Positions 1 through 8,062 are shown, counted from the stretch's first letter. The stretch: 64,000 nucleotides of DNA from 2-01-FULL-39-33 sp964361645 (GCA_964361645.1 CAYIBK010000001.1:10160-74159), one strand, 5' to 3'. A program made the numbers and translations. Notes: a model not told the origin generated them from the letters alone.

Positions 1-160
1 AGATGGTGAAACTTATGGTAATGATTGCGAAGCAAAATGTAAGAATGTCACCGTGGCTTACTCAGGCAAATGTAAAGATGATGATAACTCTAATGACAAT
101 AGCAATGAAAATGATAACGATAATGAGAATGAGAATCGCAATGAAAATTCAGGCAGATAA
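1..160 (+). CDS. C-terminal fragment of an exported protein with a Kazal-type domain
   Basis: Only the last 52 codons are present (reading from base 2) and the start lies outside the window. The visible part begins DGETYGNDCEAKC and continues to a cysteine in YSGKC. This is the second half of a Kazal-type serine protease inhibitor domain, whose hallmark is C-x-TDG-TY-x-N-C-x-x-x-C. After it comes a low-complexity tail made almost only of Asp, Asn, Glu and Ser, then a TAA stop. Kazal domains are extracellular and bind serine proteases, so export is inferred, but the signal peptide cannot be seen. A terminator follows. Confidence 0.75.
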   Translation, partial: DGETYGNDCEAKCKNVTVAYSGKCKDDDNSNDNSNENDNDNENENRNENSGR

Positions 161-191
161 GGTATAAGATAATTTACTGTTTTAAGTAAAG

Positions 192-218
192 CCACTCTTG
201 AAAGAGAGTGGTTTTTTT
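192..218 (+). terminator. Rho-independent terminator after the Kazal-domain gene
   Basis: A 7-base stem (CCACTCT / AGAGTGG, loop of 6) is followed directly by seven T. It separates the Kazal-domain gene from miaB. Confidence 0.85.
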
Positions 219-232
219 GTTAAGATTATTTT

Positions 233-1516
233 ATGTCTAAAAAATATTTTATCTTGGTACTGGGCTGTCAGATGAATATTTCTGATGCCGAAAAAATAGA
301 AACTATTTTATCTGATTTGGGATATCTTAAAACTAATGATGAAGCTTCGGCTGATTTAATTGTGGCAGTGGCTTGTTCTGTTAAACAACACGCCATTGAT
401 CGAGTTTACGGCAAAGCTCATAATTGGCAAAAAAGAAGGCAAGCCGGAAAATTATTTACTATTTTAACCGGCTGTGTTTTGGCGAAAGACAAAAAGAAAA
501 TGGCTGAAATATTTGATTTGGTTTTAGAAGTTAAAGATATCAATCAGATACCGAAAAAATTAACCAACTTGAAAATAATTGATATGGGAGATTATTTTCA
601 TATCAAGCCAAAACATAATTCTAATTTTCAGGCTTATGTGCCAATTATGACCGGTTGTAATAATTTTTGCACTTTTTGCGTGGTGCCCTATACTCGGGGG
701 AAAGAAATTTGTCGCCCAGCTGAAGAGATTATAGGGGAATGCCGTGATTTGATAAAATCAGGTTACAAGGAAATAACTCTTTTGGGCCAGAATGTCAATT
801 CTTATATTTCTCCCCTTGTTCGAGGGGGAGCCAAGGGGGGGTGGGATTTTTCTAAACTACTTTCTGCTCTTGATAAAATAAAAGGTGATTACTGGTTAAG
901 ATTTTTAAGCAGTAATCCGCAAGATTTTTCTGATAGTTTGATTAAAGTTATGTCTGATGGCCAGCATATTACACCCTATCTTCATTTTGCTATTCAATCT
1001 GGTGATGACGATATTTTAAAAAAAATGAATCGGCGACATAGTGTGGTTCAATATCTTAAAATAATCAAATCAGCCAGAAAAGCTATACCCAATCTGATGG
1101 TTTCTACTGATATTATCGTGGGTTTTCCCACCGAGACTAAAAAACAATTTAATAATTCTTTAAAAATTGCCAAATTCATCGGCTATGATATGATTTACAT
1201 CGGCAAGTATTCTCATAGGACTGGCACAGTCGCGGCTAAAATTTTTAAGGATAATATTTCTAAGATAGAAAAATCCAGACGAGAAAAAGAGCTAAATAAG
1301 GTTTTGATTAAAACCGCTTTAAAAAATAACCAGAAATATATTGGCCGGGTGGTTAAAGTATTAGTGGAAGGCAGTAAGAGGGGAAAATATTACGGCAAAA
1401 CCGATACTTTTAAAACCGTAATTTTTACCAGCGAAGATGATCTCATCGGCCAATTTGCGGAGGTTAAAATTAATAAAGTTAGTAGTTGGGGGTTATTTGG
1501 AGAAATTAGGAAATAG
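233..1516 (+). CDS. miaB: tRNA-2-methylthio-N6-dimethylallyladenosine synthase MiaB
   Basis: Radical SAM methylthiotransferase that adds the 2-methylthio group to i6A37 of tRNAs reading UNN codons, the step after MiaA (also in this window). Domain order is typical. The N-terminal UPF0004 domain has three cluster cysteines (C12 in GCQMN, C48, C81). The radical SAM core has GCNNFCTFC (C142, C146, C149), and a C-terminal TRAM domain starts near residue 365. Length 427 residues is normal. Residues 193-204 (SPLVRGGAKGGW) are extra compared with the usual loop after GQNVNSY and are encoded by a C-rich/G-rich palindromic repeat found elsewhere in the window. There is no clear Shine-Dalgarno sequence. 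MiaB is preferred over other MTTases because miaA is close by; the subtype is otherwise inferred. Confidence 0.92.
   Translation: MSKKYFILVLGCQMNISDAEKIETILSDLGYLKTNDEASADLIVAVACSVKQHAIDRVYGKAHNWQKRRQAGKLFTILTGCVLAKDKKKMAEIFDLVLEVKDINQIPKKLTNLKIIDMGDYFHIKPKHNSNFQAYVPIMTGCNNFCTFCVVPYTRGKEICRPAEEIIGECRDLIKSGYKEITLLGQNVNSYISPLVRGGAKGGWDFSKLLSALDKIKGDYWLRFLSSNPQDFSDSLIKVMSDGQHITPYLHFAIQSGDDDILKKMNRRHSVVQYLKIIKSARKAIPNLMVSTDIIVGFPTETKKQFNNSLKIAKFIGYDMIYIGKYSHRTGTVAAKIFKDNISKIEKSRREKELNKVLIKTALKNNQKYIGRVVKVLVEGSKRGKYYGKTDTFKTVIFTSEDDLIGQFAEVKINKVSSWGLFGEIRK
810..845 (+). repeat. C-rich/G-rich palindromic repeat inside miaB
   Basis: The segment CTCCCCTTGTTCGAGGGGGAG followed by CCAAGGGGGGGTGGG matches the style of the repeats at 26076-26161, 32489-32543 and 35692-35727. 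It is in frame and adds about 12 residues. Confidence 0.7.
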
Positions 1517-1573
1517 TCGATATAAATCTAAGAAATTATTTTGTTAATTGTTATTGTGAGTCTATCAATATTC

Positions 1574-1663
1574 TGTCATTGCGAAGGAGCTCAAGCGATT
1601 GAAGCAATTCCATGTTTATATTAAATGAGATTGCTTCGTTCGCTATACTCCCTCGCAATGACA
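1574..1663. repeat. Inverted-repeat element, CATTGCGAGG...GAAGCAATC family
   Basis: The left arm is TGTCATTGCGAAGGAGC...GAAGCAATTCC and the right arm GATTGCTTCG...CTCGCAATGACA, separated by an AT-rich spacer. The arms are complementary, so the whole unit can fold as one hairpin. It is the first of a dozen copies in the window. Confidence 0.9.
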
Positions 1664-1743
1664 ATTTATAAACATAATTAAAAACAATAATTTAGCTAAA
1701 TTAAGATGTTTTTTGTGCTCAAAAATTAAGATATTGACAGATA

Positions 1744-1772
1744 TTGACAGAATAGTGTATATGTGATATAAC
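1744..1772 (+). promoter_or_regulatory. Sigma-70-type promoter of the orphan coiled-coil gene
   Basis: TTGACA (1744-1749), a 17-base spacer and TATAAC (1767-1772). A second partial copy, ATTGACAG, precedes it. Transcription would start near 1779, leaving a leader of about 105 bases. Confidence 0.75.
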
Positions 1773-1871
1773 TATAACGATTGATGCTGGGTGTACTGGC
1801 ATTGTCACAAAACCCTAAAGCTGACTACGGCACGCTATGGCACTAACCAAGCGAACAAACCGAGCGGCAAC

Positions 1872-1877
1872 AAGGAG
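1872..1877 (+). promoter_or_regulatory. Ribosome binding site that decides the start at 1885
   Basis: AAGGAG lies 7 bases before the ATG at 1885 and has no comparable partner before the upstream in-frame ATG at 1837. Clear Shine-Dalgarno sites are uncommon in this window. Confidence 0.75.
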
Positions 1878-1884
1878 AGGGTCC

Positions 1885-2601
1885 ATGGATGTGAAAGTTC
1901 GAGTGTACCTTAAAAGTGAAATCATGGAAGATCCAAAATTTATGGCCAAGCACCACTCGGATAAGCGTGGTCATGATGTGGCGTATTTTTTTAATGACCT
2001 GCGCATTCACTTTAGTGATGGCTGTTTTTATATGGATACCATAGGTGGTCAAGTACCGGAAGCGCTCAAATCATTTATGAGCGGCAAGTACTCCATTCAC
2101 GACTACTATCTTCCTGGTTTCCGCCATGGCGGATTATATCGCGATGCACGGTTTGACCAGACCGAAGCGCAAGTTAAGCAGTGCAATACATCTCAACCTC
2201 AAGGAAGTGATTGTTATAATATCGAGATCGATGGCACAGATCTGGAGCATGTGCTTGGCTTGTACCATGCGATCCTTAATGACGAACTGTTGCCGGTTTC
2301 TGTCGGCAAGTCTCCGGTTCAGATCATTGAGGAGTTGAAGGCTAATCTTCTCAATAGTGAACGCGAAATTTTCGAGCTTACAAACAAGGTTGCAGTACTG
2401 GAAAATCAACTTGATACTGCAGACAAGACGATTGATTCTATGAGGGAGGAAATGTCTCTTGTCCAAGAAATCAAGCGAGCCCAACTTGAGAAGGCCCAGG
2501 CCCAGCTTCAAGCATCCGAGGTTAAGATAGCGTTGCTATCGAAGGATTTGGCCGAGGCCAAGAAGCCGTGGCATGAGAAGCTCCGTTATTGGTACAGCTA
2601 A
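1885..2601 (+). CDS. Orphan protein with C-terminal coiled coil, unknown function
   Basis: I do not recognise this protein. From the ATG at 1885 it is 238 residues. An in-frame ATG at 1837 would add 16 basic residues (MALTKRTNRAATRRGS) but lacks a ribosome site. The N-terminal half is a mixed globular region with no transmembrane segment. From about residue 145 onward it is highly charged with heptad-like Leu/Ile spacing (NSEREIFELTNKVAVLENQL), consistent with a coiled coil, and it ends WHEKLRYWYS. The gene has its own consensus promoter, a strong Shine-Dalgarno site and a strong terminator. It is visibly richer in G and C than its neighbours, with different codon choice. This suggests an independent, possibly acquired, expression unit. 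Confidence 0.75.
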   Translation: MDVKVRVYLKSEIMEDPKFMAKHHSDKRGHDVAYFFNDLRIHFSDGCFYMDTIGGQVPEALKSFMSGKYSIHDYYLPGFRHGGLYRDARFDQTEAQVKQCNTSQPQGSDCYNIEIDGTDLEHVLGLYHAILNDELLPVSVGKSPVQIIEELKANLLNSEREIFELTNKVAVLENQLDTADKTIDSMREEMSLVQEIKRAQLEKAQAQLQASEVKIALLSKDLAEAKKPWHEKLRYWYS

Positions 2602-2619
2602 TTAGTAGTGCACCTTAGT

Positions 2620-2662
2620 AACCATCGTAATGTCGTGAAGACATAACGATGGTTCTTTTTTT
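2620..2662 (+). terminator. Rho-independent terminator of the coiled-coil gene
   Basis: AACCATCGT and ACGATGGTT form the lower stem and ATGTC/GACAT the upper stem, followed by C and seven T. Confidence 0.9.
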
Positions 2663-2709
2663 ACTTTTTTATATTTAATTTATTTATTTTTTTGTCATCC
2701 GACTGTAGT

Positions 2710-2874
2710 GGATCTTATTGATAGTTTATAAAAATAACCAAGCGACAATTGAAAAATTTAATGCTTCAAATACATTGTCATTGCGAGGGACGAAGCAATC
2801 CCATGTTTATATTAAATGAGATTGCTTCGCTTCACTTTGTTTCGCTCGCAATGACACTTAATCTAAATTTTTCA
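2710..2874 (+). repeat. 165-base direct repeat, copy 1
   Basis: Identical base for base to 3201-3365. It contains a complete CATTGCGAGG...CTCGCAATGACA inverted-repeat element (about 2786-2856) plus unique-looking flanks, so the duplicated unit is larger than the palindromic element. Confidence 0.95.
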
Positions 2875-2972
2875 TATGCTCGAATTATTTTATTAATAAA
2901 CAGGCAGCCTTGAAATAATTTTGTTATAAAACAGGCTAAAATTGAGCGTTATTTTTATGTCTTATAAAAATA

Positions 2973-2997
2973 AACCTGCCTGCCGGCAGACAGGTTT
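2973..2997. repeat. CCTGCCTGCCGGCAG palindrome
   Basis: CCTGCCTGCCGGCAGACAGG flanked by AA and TT is nearly self-complementary. The same family recurs at 3109-3128, 26271-26290, 31720-31739 and 31832-31851. Confidence 0.85.
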
Positions 2998-3108
2998 CAA
3001 TCTGTTTGAGCTATTTTCGTCTTATTTAAAATAATAGAAAATAGCGAGTTTTGAAATTAGCGATAATTTTAGGCTTATTTTTAAAAATTATTTCACCAGC
3101 TGCGATTT

Positions 3109-3128
3109 CCTGCCTGCCGGCAGGCAGG
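3109..3128. repeat. CCTGCCTGCCGGCAGGCAGG palindrome
   Basis: A perfect 20-base palindrome, second copy of the family in this spacer. Confidence 0.85.
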
Positions 3129-3200
3129 TTTGGCTTCGCCAGACGCTCGTCAGCATTCGCCCTCAACCTGATTTATAACGGCTCGGTCATTATGCTGGCA

Positions 3201-3365
3201 GGATCTTATTGATAGTTTATAAAAATAACCAAGCGACAATTGAAAAATTTAATGCTTCAAATACATTGTCATTGCGAGGGACGAAGCAATCCCATGTTTA
3301 TATTAAATGAGATTGCTTCGCTTCACTTTGTTTCGCTCGCAATGACACTTAATCTAAATTTTTCA
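3201..3365 (+). repeat. 165-base direct repeat, copy 2
   Basis: Exact copy of 2710-2874, offset by 491 bases. It ends at TTTTTCA, after which the two flanks diverge. Confidence 0.95.
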
Positions 3366-3529
3366 CTGTCGCGAGTTTTAGTGAAACCTTTTGCGGTCAA
3401 AAGGTTTTTAAAAGATTAATAGAGGAATATTTAAAGATATCAAAATAACTTTAAAAACTAAAGATTGGGATTTAATTTAATAGTCTTCTTTGCCAAAATC
3501 AAAAAAATCATCTATGATTCAATTAAATT

Positions 3530-4465
3530 ATGGATAAAGTAGAAAACCAAAAATTAATTGTCATCTTGGGCCCCACAGCTTGCGGTAAAACCAAAATCGC
3601 CGTCAGGCTGGCTGCTAAATACCAAGGTGAGATTATCTCGGCTGATTCCAGACAGGTTTATCGCGGGATGGATATTGGCACGGGCAAAGATTTAAAATAT
3701 TATCAAATAGGCCGAAAAAAAATACCATATCATTTGATTGATGTGGCTAGTCCCCAAACTGATTTTAATGTGGCTAAATATCAGAAGTTAGCTTATAAAT
3801 CTATTGCTGATATTTTGCATAGAGATAAAATTCCCTTTTTAGTCGGCGGCAGTGGCTTATATATTGATGCGGTGGCCCGTGGTTATGTTTTTTCATCTTT
3901 GACTAAAAAAACTCAAAACTCAAAACTAAAAACTCAAAACTTAAGAAAAAAGTTTAATAAATTGTCACTTAAGCAATTATTATCACAGTTAAAAAAAGTA
4001 GATCCTAAAACTTATCAGATAATAGATAAAAAAAATACCAGGCGAGTGCAAAGAGCACTGGAGATTTATTTTACTACTGGGTTACCAAAATCCCAACAGC
4101 TTGAATTTAAAAAACCAGCTTATAATATTTTGTTTCTGGGCGTAAAATTTCCACTGGAAAAAATTTATCAGAAAATAGATCGTCGTTTAGAGAGCAGATT
4201 ACAAGAGGGGATGATAAGTGAAGTTAAAAAACTGAAGAAAGGCGGAGTCAGCTGGAAAAGACTAGAGGGTTTCGGTTTGGAATACCGCTATTTATCCAGA
4301 TATCTAAGGGGGGAGATAAATTATTCTGAGATGACTAGTCAGCTTAAAAATGCTATTCATCATTTTGCTAAGAGGCAATTGACATGGTTTAAAAGAAATA
4401 AAGATATCATTTGGGTTGATAATCTAAAAAATGCTGACCAAGTTGTAAAAAATTTTTTAAACTAA
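3530..4465 (+). CDS. miaA: tRNA dimethylallyltransferase MiaA
   Basis: Transfers a dimethylallyl group from DMAPP to N6 of A37 in tRNA, providing the substrate of MiaB. The P-loop GPTACGKT is at residues 14-21, the family motif DSRQVY at 39-44 and GTGKD shortly after, with GGSGLY near 107. Length 311 residues is normal. Residues 127-139 (KKTQNSKLKTQNL) are a low-complexity loop encoded by a tandem ACTCAAAACT-type repeat. The gene is preceded by more than 900 bases of repeats, so it is not in an operon with miaB. No clear ribosome site is visible. Confidence 0.95.
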   Translation: MDKVENQKLIVILGPTACGKTKIAVRLAAKYQGEIISADSRQVYRGMDIGTGKDLKYYQIGRKKIPYHLIDVASPQTDFNVAKYQKLAYKSIADILHRDKIPFLVGGSGLYIDAVARGYVFSSLTKKTQNSKLKTQNLRKKFNKLSLKQLLSQLKKVDPKTYQIIDKKNTRRVQRALEIYFTTGLPKSQQLEFKKPAYNILFLGVKFPLEKIYQKIDRRLESRLQEGMISEVKKLKKGGVSWKRLEGFGLEYRYLSRYLRGEINYSEMTSQLKNAIHHFAKRQLTWFKRNKDIIWVDNLKNADQVVKNFLN

Positions 4466-4495
4466 AAATACCTCGATAACTATCGGGGTATTTTT
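4464..4495. terminator. Bidirectional terminator between miaA and the convergent hypothetical gene
   Basis: AAAAATACCTCGAT pairs with ATCGGGGTATTTTT around a 4-base loop. It is A-rich on one side and T-rich on the other, so it can serve both strands. Confidence 0.85.
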
Positions 4496-4513
4496 ATAGT
4501 ATTACTTTTTTTC

Positions 4514-4975
4514 TTAAAATCCCAATTTTACTTTCTTGCTCCCGTCGTTTTTAGGACTGGTGTTTGATGCTTTTTTTGAATATTTTGGATATAGAGTTTT
4601 AGATTTATCAATATCTTCTCGTCTTGATTCCCTCATTAATTCACCCCGTCTTCCGGCTAAATTTTTTCTTTTAATGGCTTCCGATCTGACATATTTATCT
4701 ACCAATCTATTAGTATCGTTTTTGGTAAAACCCGCCAGATCGCTTTTAGATAAACTATCAGCTACCTCTTTAGCCTTAGAAATATTCAAATCCTGACCAC
4801 TAAGTATTTTGGAAGCTGCAGAATAATCATAACCGGATGTTTGCAAAGCCTTGATTATATTTATCTTATCATCGTTGTTCAAATAACTCACGCCAAGTAA
4901 ATGCTTATACAAATTAGGCAGTTTTATGGTTTTAGGCGTGTGTTGTTTAATTAGAGATTGGCGAAATAACGGCAT
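4514..4975 (-). CDS. Hypothetical basic protein downstream of gatB
   Basis: A 153-residue soluble protein starting MPLFRQSLIKQHTPK that I do not recognise. It is rich in Lys, Ser, Asp and Asn, mainly helical in character up to about residue 115, and ends in a basic disordered tail (KKASNTSPKNDGSKKVKLGF). There is no transmembrane segment or signal peptide. Its ATG lies 4 bases after the gatB stop on the same strand, so it is almost certainly co-transcribed with gatB. No function can be proposed from this alone. Confidence 0.7.
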   Translation of the reverse strand: MPLFRQSLIKQHTPKTIKLPNLYKHLLGVSYLNNDDKINIIKALQTSGYDYSAASKILSGQDLNISKAKEVADSLSKSDLAGFTKNDTNRLVDKYVRSEAIKRKNLAGRRGELMRESRREDIDKSKTLYPKYSKKASNTSPKNDGSKKVKLGF

Positions 4976-4979
4976 GGAT

Positions 4980-6506
4980 TTAAGATAATTTTTTCTTTAG
5001 AATTTCTTCTATAGTTTGTGGGTTGGCCTTGCCCTTAGTTTCTTTCATGGCTTGTCCCATTAAAAATTTTAAAGCCACTTCTTTGCCCGCCCGGTAATCA
5101 TCAACTACTTTTTGGTTGTTGCCTATAATCACCTCGATTATTTTTTCTAGTTCCGCTTCGTTATCAACTTGCCCCAGATCTTTTTGTTCCATTATGGTGG
5201 TTGGACTATCGCCAGTTTTAAACATAACTTCCAATACTTTTTGCGCGGCTAAGTTATTTATTCTATGGCTGTATATTAAAGTGATGAATTCAGCAAAATT
5301 TTCCGGGGTAATTTTAGAATCTTTAATTGATAACTTATCTTCGTTTAAATGTTTGAATAATCGGCTGATCAGCCAATTGCTAATTATTTTGGATAACTTT
5401 TTGCCTTCTTTAGCCCAAATTTCTTCTTCTGTTCCTTCAGTTTCTGGCAGTGATACTAGCCAGCCGATTAGTTCTGATATAACTTGCTCAGTATAATTAG
5501 CTAAATCCTTGTCGCTGATTATAATTTTAGCATCTTCTGGCTTTAAATTAAATTGAGTTACAAATCTTTTTAATTTTTTATGAGGCAGTTCTGGCAAAAT
5601 GCCCGTTAACTCGGTTATTAATTCATCAGCTATTTTAAGTGGTGGCAAATCTGGTTCTGGAAAATACCGGTAATCAGCAGCTGTTTCTTTAACTCTTTGT
5701 GAGAATGTTTTCTGCTTGTTTTCATCCCAGCCTCTAGTTTCTTGGACTAATTTTTCATCATCTGCTAATGATTTAGTTTGTCGTTTTATTTCATATTCTA
5801 TAGCTCTTTCCATGGCCCTAAAAGAATTTATATTTTTAAGTTCGGTTTTTGGGTTTAGCTTATAATCTAAAAGTGGTTTTACTTCCGATCCGTCAATCAC
5901 AAATTTACCAGCTTCTTGCATGGAAATATTAGCCTCGCATCTCATCTGTCCCTTTTCCATATCAGCTTCTGATATTTCTAAATATCTTAAAATTTGCTGA
6001 TACATCTGACAAAAATCCTTGGCCTCTTTAGCTGATTCAATTACTGGATCAGTCACTAATTCTATCAGTGGCGTACCGGCTCGGCTTAAATCTACTAAAC
6101 TCCCACTTTGGCTATGGGCTAACTTGCCCGTATCTTCTTCTAAATGGATTCTAGTAATGCCAACTTCCTTACCGTCAATTTCTAGTTTGCCATTATAAGT
6201 TAGGGGTTGGTCATATTGAGAAATCTGATAACCCTTAGGCAGATCAGGATAAAAATAATTTTTTCTATCAAATTTGGTATATTTGGCAATTTTACAATCC
6301 AGAGCTAAGCCAACTAAAATTGTCCATTTTACAGCCTGCTCATTGATAGTGGGGAGCATGCCTGGGTGAGCTAGACAAATTGGGCAAATATTTTTATTGG
6401 GTTCTTTTTGCAGTTCATAACCATTTTGGCAGGTACAGAACATCTTGCTCTTGGTTTTTAGTTCAGCGTGGATTTCCATGCCGATGACTGGGATGTATTT
6501 GGACAT
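4980..6506 (-). CDS. gatB: Aspartyl/glutamyl-tRNA(Asn/Gln) amidotransferase subunit B
   Basis: GatB is the kinase/transferase subunit of GatCAB, which converts Glu-tRNA(Gln) and Asp-tRNA(Asn) to the amides. The N-terminal cradle has the family signature VIGMEIHAELKTKSKMFC and four zinc-binding cysteines (C24, C26, C41, C44). It continues with HPGMLP and the FYPDLPKGYQISQYD block, and ends in the tail domain that contacts tRNA (VDDYRAGKEVALKFLMGQAMK). Length 508 residues is slightly above the usual 475-500. AAGGAGG occurs about 21 bases before the ATG, too far for an ordinary ribosome site. gatA and gatC are not in the window. Confidence 0.96.
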   Translation of the reverse strand: MSKYIPVIGMEIHAELKTKSKMFCTCQNGYELQKEPNKNICPICLAHPGMLPTINEQAVKWTILVGLALDCKIAKYTKFDRKNYFYPDLPKGYQISQYDQPLTYNGKLEIDGKEVGITRIHLEEDTGKLAHSQSGSLVDLSRAGTPLIELVTDPVIESAKEAKDFCQMYQQILRYLEISEADMEKGQMRCEANISMQEAGKFVIDGSEVKPLLDYKLNPKTELKNINSFRAMERAIEYEIKRQTKSLADDEKLVQETRGWDENKQKTFSQRVKETAADYRYFPEPDLPPLKIADELITELTGILPELPHKKLKRFVTQFNLKPEDAKIIISDKDLANYTEQVISELIGWLVSLPETEGTEEEIWAKEGKKLSKIISNWLISRLFKHLNEDKLSIKDSKITPENFAEFITLIYSHRINNLAAQKVLEVMFKTGDSPTTIMEQKDLGQVDNEAELEKIIEVIIGNNQKVVDDYRAGKEVALKFLMGQAMKETKGKANPQTIEEILKKKLS

Positions 6507-6693
6507 AATTTATGGTATTTAATTCCTCCTTATTTTACCCGAAAATCAGGAGAAAATCAAATAAATTTTCTTTGTTCTTTTCTCGGCTTTGGGGAGTTAA
6601 AAGAATGAAAGTAATAGAAAAATATTTTTTTAAAAAATCAAAAAATATTAAGAAATAGTAGTAAAAAAATAATATCTAAATTTAGCTAATTCA

Positions 6694-6721
6694 AACACTT
6701 CAGACTGCAGTCTGAAGTGTT
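6694..6721. repeat. 28-base perfect palindrome
   Basis: AACACTTCAGACTG/CAGTCTGAAGTGTT is completely self-complementary. It lies in the AT-rich gap between gatB and the downstream kinase and is followed by a run of A. It may be a cruciform, an operator or a terminator hairpin. Confidence 0.8.
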
Positions 6722-6737
6722 CAGAAAAAAACCATTA

Positions 6738-6767
6738 AATAAAAAAGCCCGACATATTATGTCAGGC
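6738..6767 (-). terminator. Rho-independent terminator of the first P-loop kinase
   Basis: On the minus strand GCCTGACATAATATGTCGGGC is followed by a run of T, just after the stop at 6775. Confidence 0.85.
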
Positions 6768-6774
6768 AGCAGTA

Positions 6775-7332
6775 TCATCCCCTTATTGATTCAATTATTC
6801 TTCTTACTTGTTTGCATAAATTAGCTTCACAGGTGTTATTGTCTATAACAAATTGAGCTTGCTTACCAATCTCTTTGATAGTCACTTCAGTCGGTAGTTG
6901 TGAATCAGCTAAAAATTCTGCCCAAGTTTTGCCAGCATCATCAGTATTCTGATCGCGTTTAATTAATCGATCATATCTAGTTCTTTGATCAGTTTCAATT
7001 CTTATCAAATAAAAATCAGGCAAGGTTTTTAGTAGAATTACATCACCTTCCAATCTGATATTGGGCAAGCAAACTATTTCTGATTGGCTTTTTATAACCA
7101 GACCAGAAACCGCTTTAGCTAAAATATCTTGTCCGAAACGCTGTCTTAAATCTACCCCCAGCCAAACCATATTTTCCCGGCTTTGAGGCAAACTTAGGAT
7201 ATCCAAAATTTGTCTAAGTGGCTGTGAAAAACTGGCCGTGGCTGATTTAAATTCTTCTTCCAAAAATTGGGCTACAGTGTCTTTGCCGCTGGCAATCTCG
7301 CCAACTAACCCCAGGATAATCTTATTTCTCAC
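6775..7332 (-). CDS. P-loop nucleotide kinase-like protein, paralogue 1
   Basis: 185 residues with the Walker A motif GEIASGKDT at residues 11-19 after a short beta strand, as in small-molecule kinases of the dephospho-CoA kinase/deoxynucleotide kinase type. It is clearly paralogous to the gene at 8442-9017, sharing FSQPLR.ILD.L.LPQ.R.NM..LG, FGQDILAK, VCLPNIRL and K(T)WA(E/Q)F. The start is a GTG with AAGGAG 7 bases upstream. It has its own terminator, and the tmk terminator lies upstream, so it is a separate transcript. The true substrate is unknown; nucleoside monophosphate or CoA-precursor phosphorylation is only a family-level guess. Confidence 0.75.
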   Translation of the reverse strand: MRNKIILGLVGEIASGKDTVAQFLEEEFKSATASFSQPLRQILDILSLPQSRENMVWLGVDLRQRFGQDILAKAVSGLVIKSQSEIVCLPNIRLEGDVILLKTLPDFYLIRIETDQRTRYDRLIKRDQNTDDAGKTWAEFLADSQLPTEVTIKEIGKQAQFVIDNNTCEANLCKQVRRIIESIRG

Positions 7333-7339
7333 TTTTTAT

Positions 7340-7345
7340 CTCCTT
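7340..7345 (-). promoter_or_regulatory. Ribosome binding site of P-loop kinase 1
   Basis: AAGGAG on the minus strand, 7 bases before the GTG start. It supports the GTG at 7330-7332. Confidence 0.75.
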
Positions 7346-7400
7346 GTTTTAAAGGTGCTATTTGGTGATATAAAGTTACCAAAATAAAACTATTGTGTCA

Positions 7401-7426
7401 AAAAAACGCTATCATTTAGCGTTTTT
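7401..7426 (-). terminator. Rho-independent terminator of tmk
   Basis: On the minus strand AAAAACGCT/AGCG stems around ATAGC/AAATG and is followed by seven T, 14 bases after the tmk stop. Confidence 0.85.
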
Positions 7427-7439
7427 CCAATTGATTATA

Positions 7440-8054
7440 TTATTTGATAATTTTATCAATTTCTTTTTTGATTTCTTCAAAAACCTCATCTTCTGATTTT
7501 TCCCCGTCAACAACGGCAATATTGGGATATTTTTGGGATAGTCTTTCATAATTATTCCAAACTTTTTGCAGTTTATCTTCGTCCTCAAATAATTCCATAC
7601 CCAAGCGATTGGCTCTGATTCTTTTAACGCAAGTTTTAGTGGGAGTTTTAATTAAAATAGTTAAATCAGGCAATAAAAATAAATCATTGATATTATAAAG
7701 CCATTTGTCATCGGCAATATTTAGGGCTCCATAGGCCAAAGAAGATAAAAAATATCTGTCGGTTATGACGTTAATGCCGTTTTGCAAATTGGGGATTATT
7801 TCTTTTTCCAAATGATTAGCTCTGTCAGCGGCAAACAAAAGCTGAAGCGAAACCGGACTGCTTAATTTTATGTCTCCTTCCACATAAGCTTTGATTATCC
7901 CGCCAATAACATTATTAGTTGGTTCGTTGGTCAGTTTGAATGGTTTTTTTATTTTTTTTAAATAGTTTTCTATTTTAATAACTTGAGTTGTTTTGCCACA
8001 GCCATCCAAGCCCTCAATGGCGATAAATTTGCCTTTGAATTTATTTTTAAACAT
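7440..8054 (-). CDS. tmk: Thymidylate kinase
   Basis: Phosphorylates dTMP to dTDP. It has the P-loop GLDGCGKT at residues 15-22 in the typical FIAIEGLDGCGKTTQ context. The DRY motif of the dTMP-binding region is near residue 97 (ITDRYFLSSLAYG), and a LID-like segment KTCVKRIRANR follows. Length 204 residues is normal. The 5' end of the gene abuts one of the inverted ACTTATAA repeats that flank the four-helix-bundle gene, so its promoter may lie within or beyond that cassette. Confidence 0.95.
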   Translation of the reverse strand: MFKNKFKGKFIAIEGLDGCGKTTQVIKIENYLKKIKKPFKLTNEPTNNVIGGIIKAYVEGDIKLSSPVSLQLLFAADRANHLEKEIIPNLQNGINVITDRYFLSSLAYGALNIADDKWLYNINDLFLLPDLTILIKTPTKTCVKRIRANRLGMELFEDEDKLQKVWNNYERLSQKYPNIAVVDGEKSEDEVFEEIKKEIDKIIK

Positions 8055-8062
8055 AGATTGTA

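Larger units (their letters stand above)
2875..3200. other. Non-coding spacer between the two 165-base repeats
   Basis: No credible gene. It holds two palindromes of the CCTGCCTGCCGGCAGGCAGG family (2975-2994 and 3109-3128) and a G+C-richer stretch at 3130-3200 that may be a remnant of a larger element. Confidence 0.6.

Noticed and set aside
1837..1884. Upstream ATG for the orphan coiled-coil protein
   Set aside because: There is no ribosome site before 1837, whereas AAGGAG at ideal spacing precedes the ATG at 1885.
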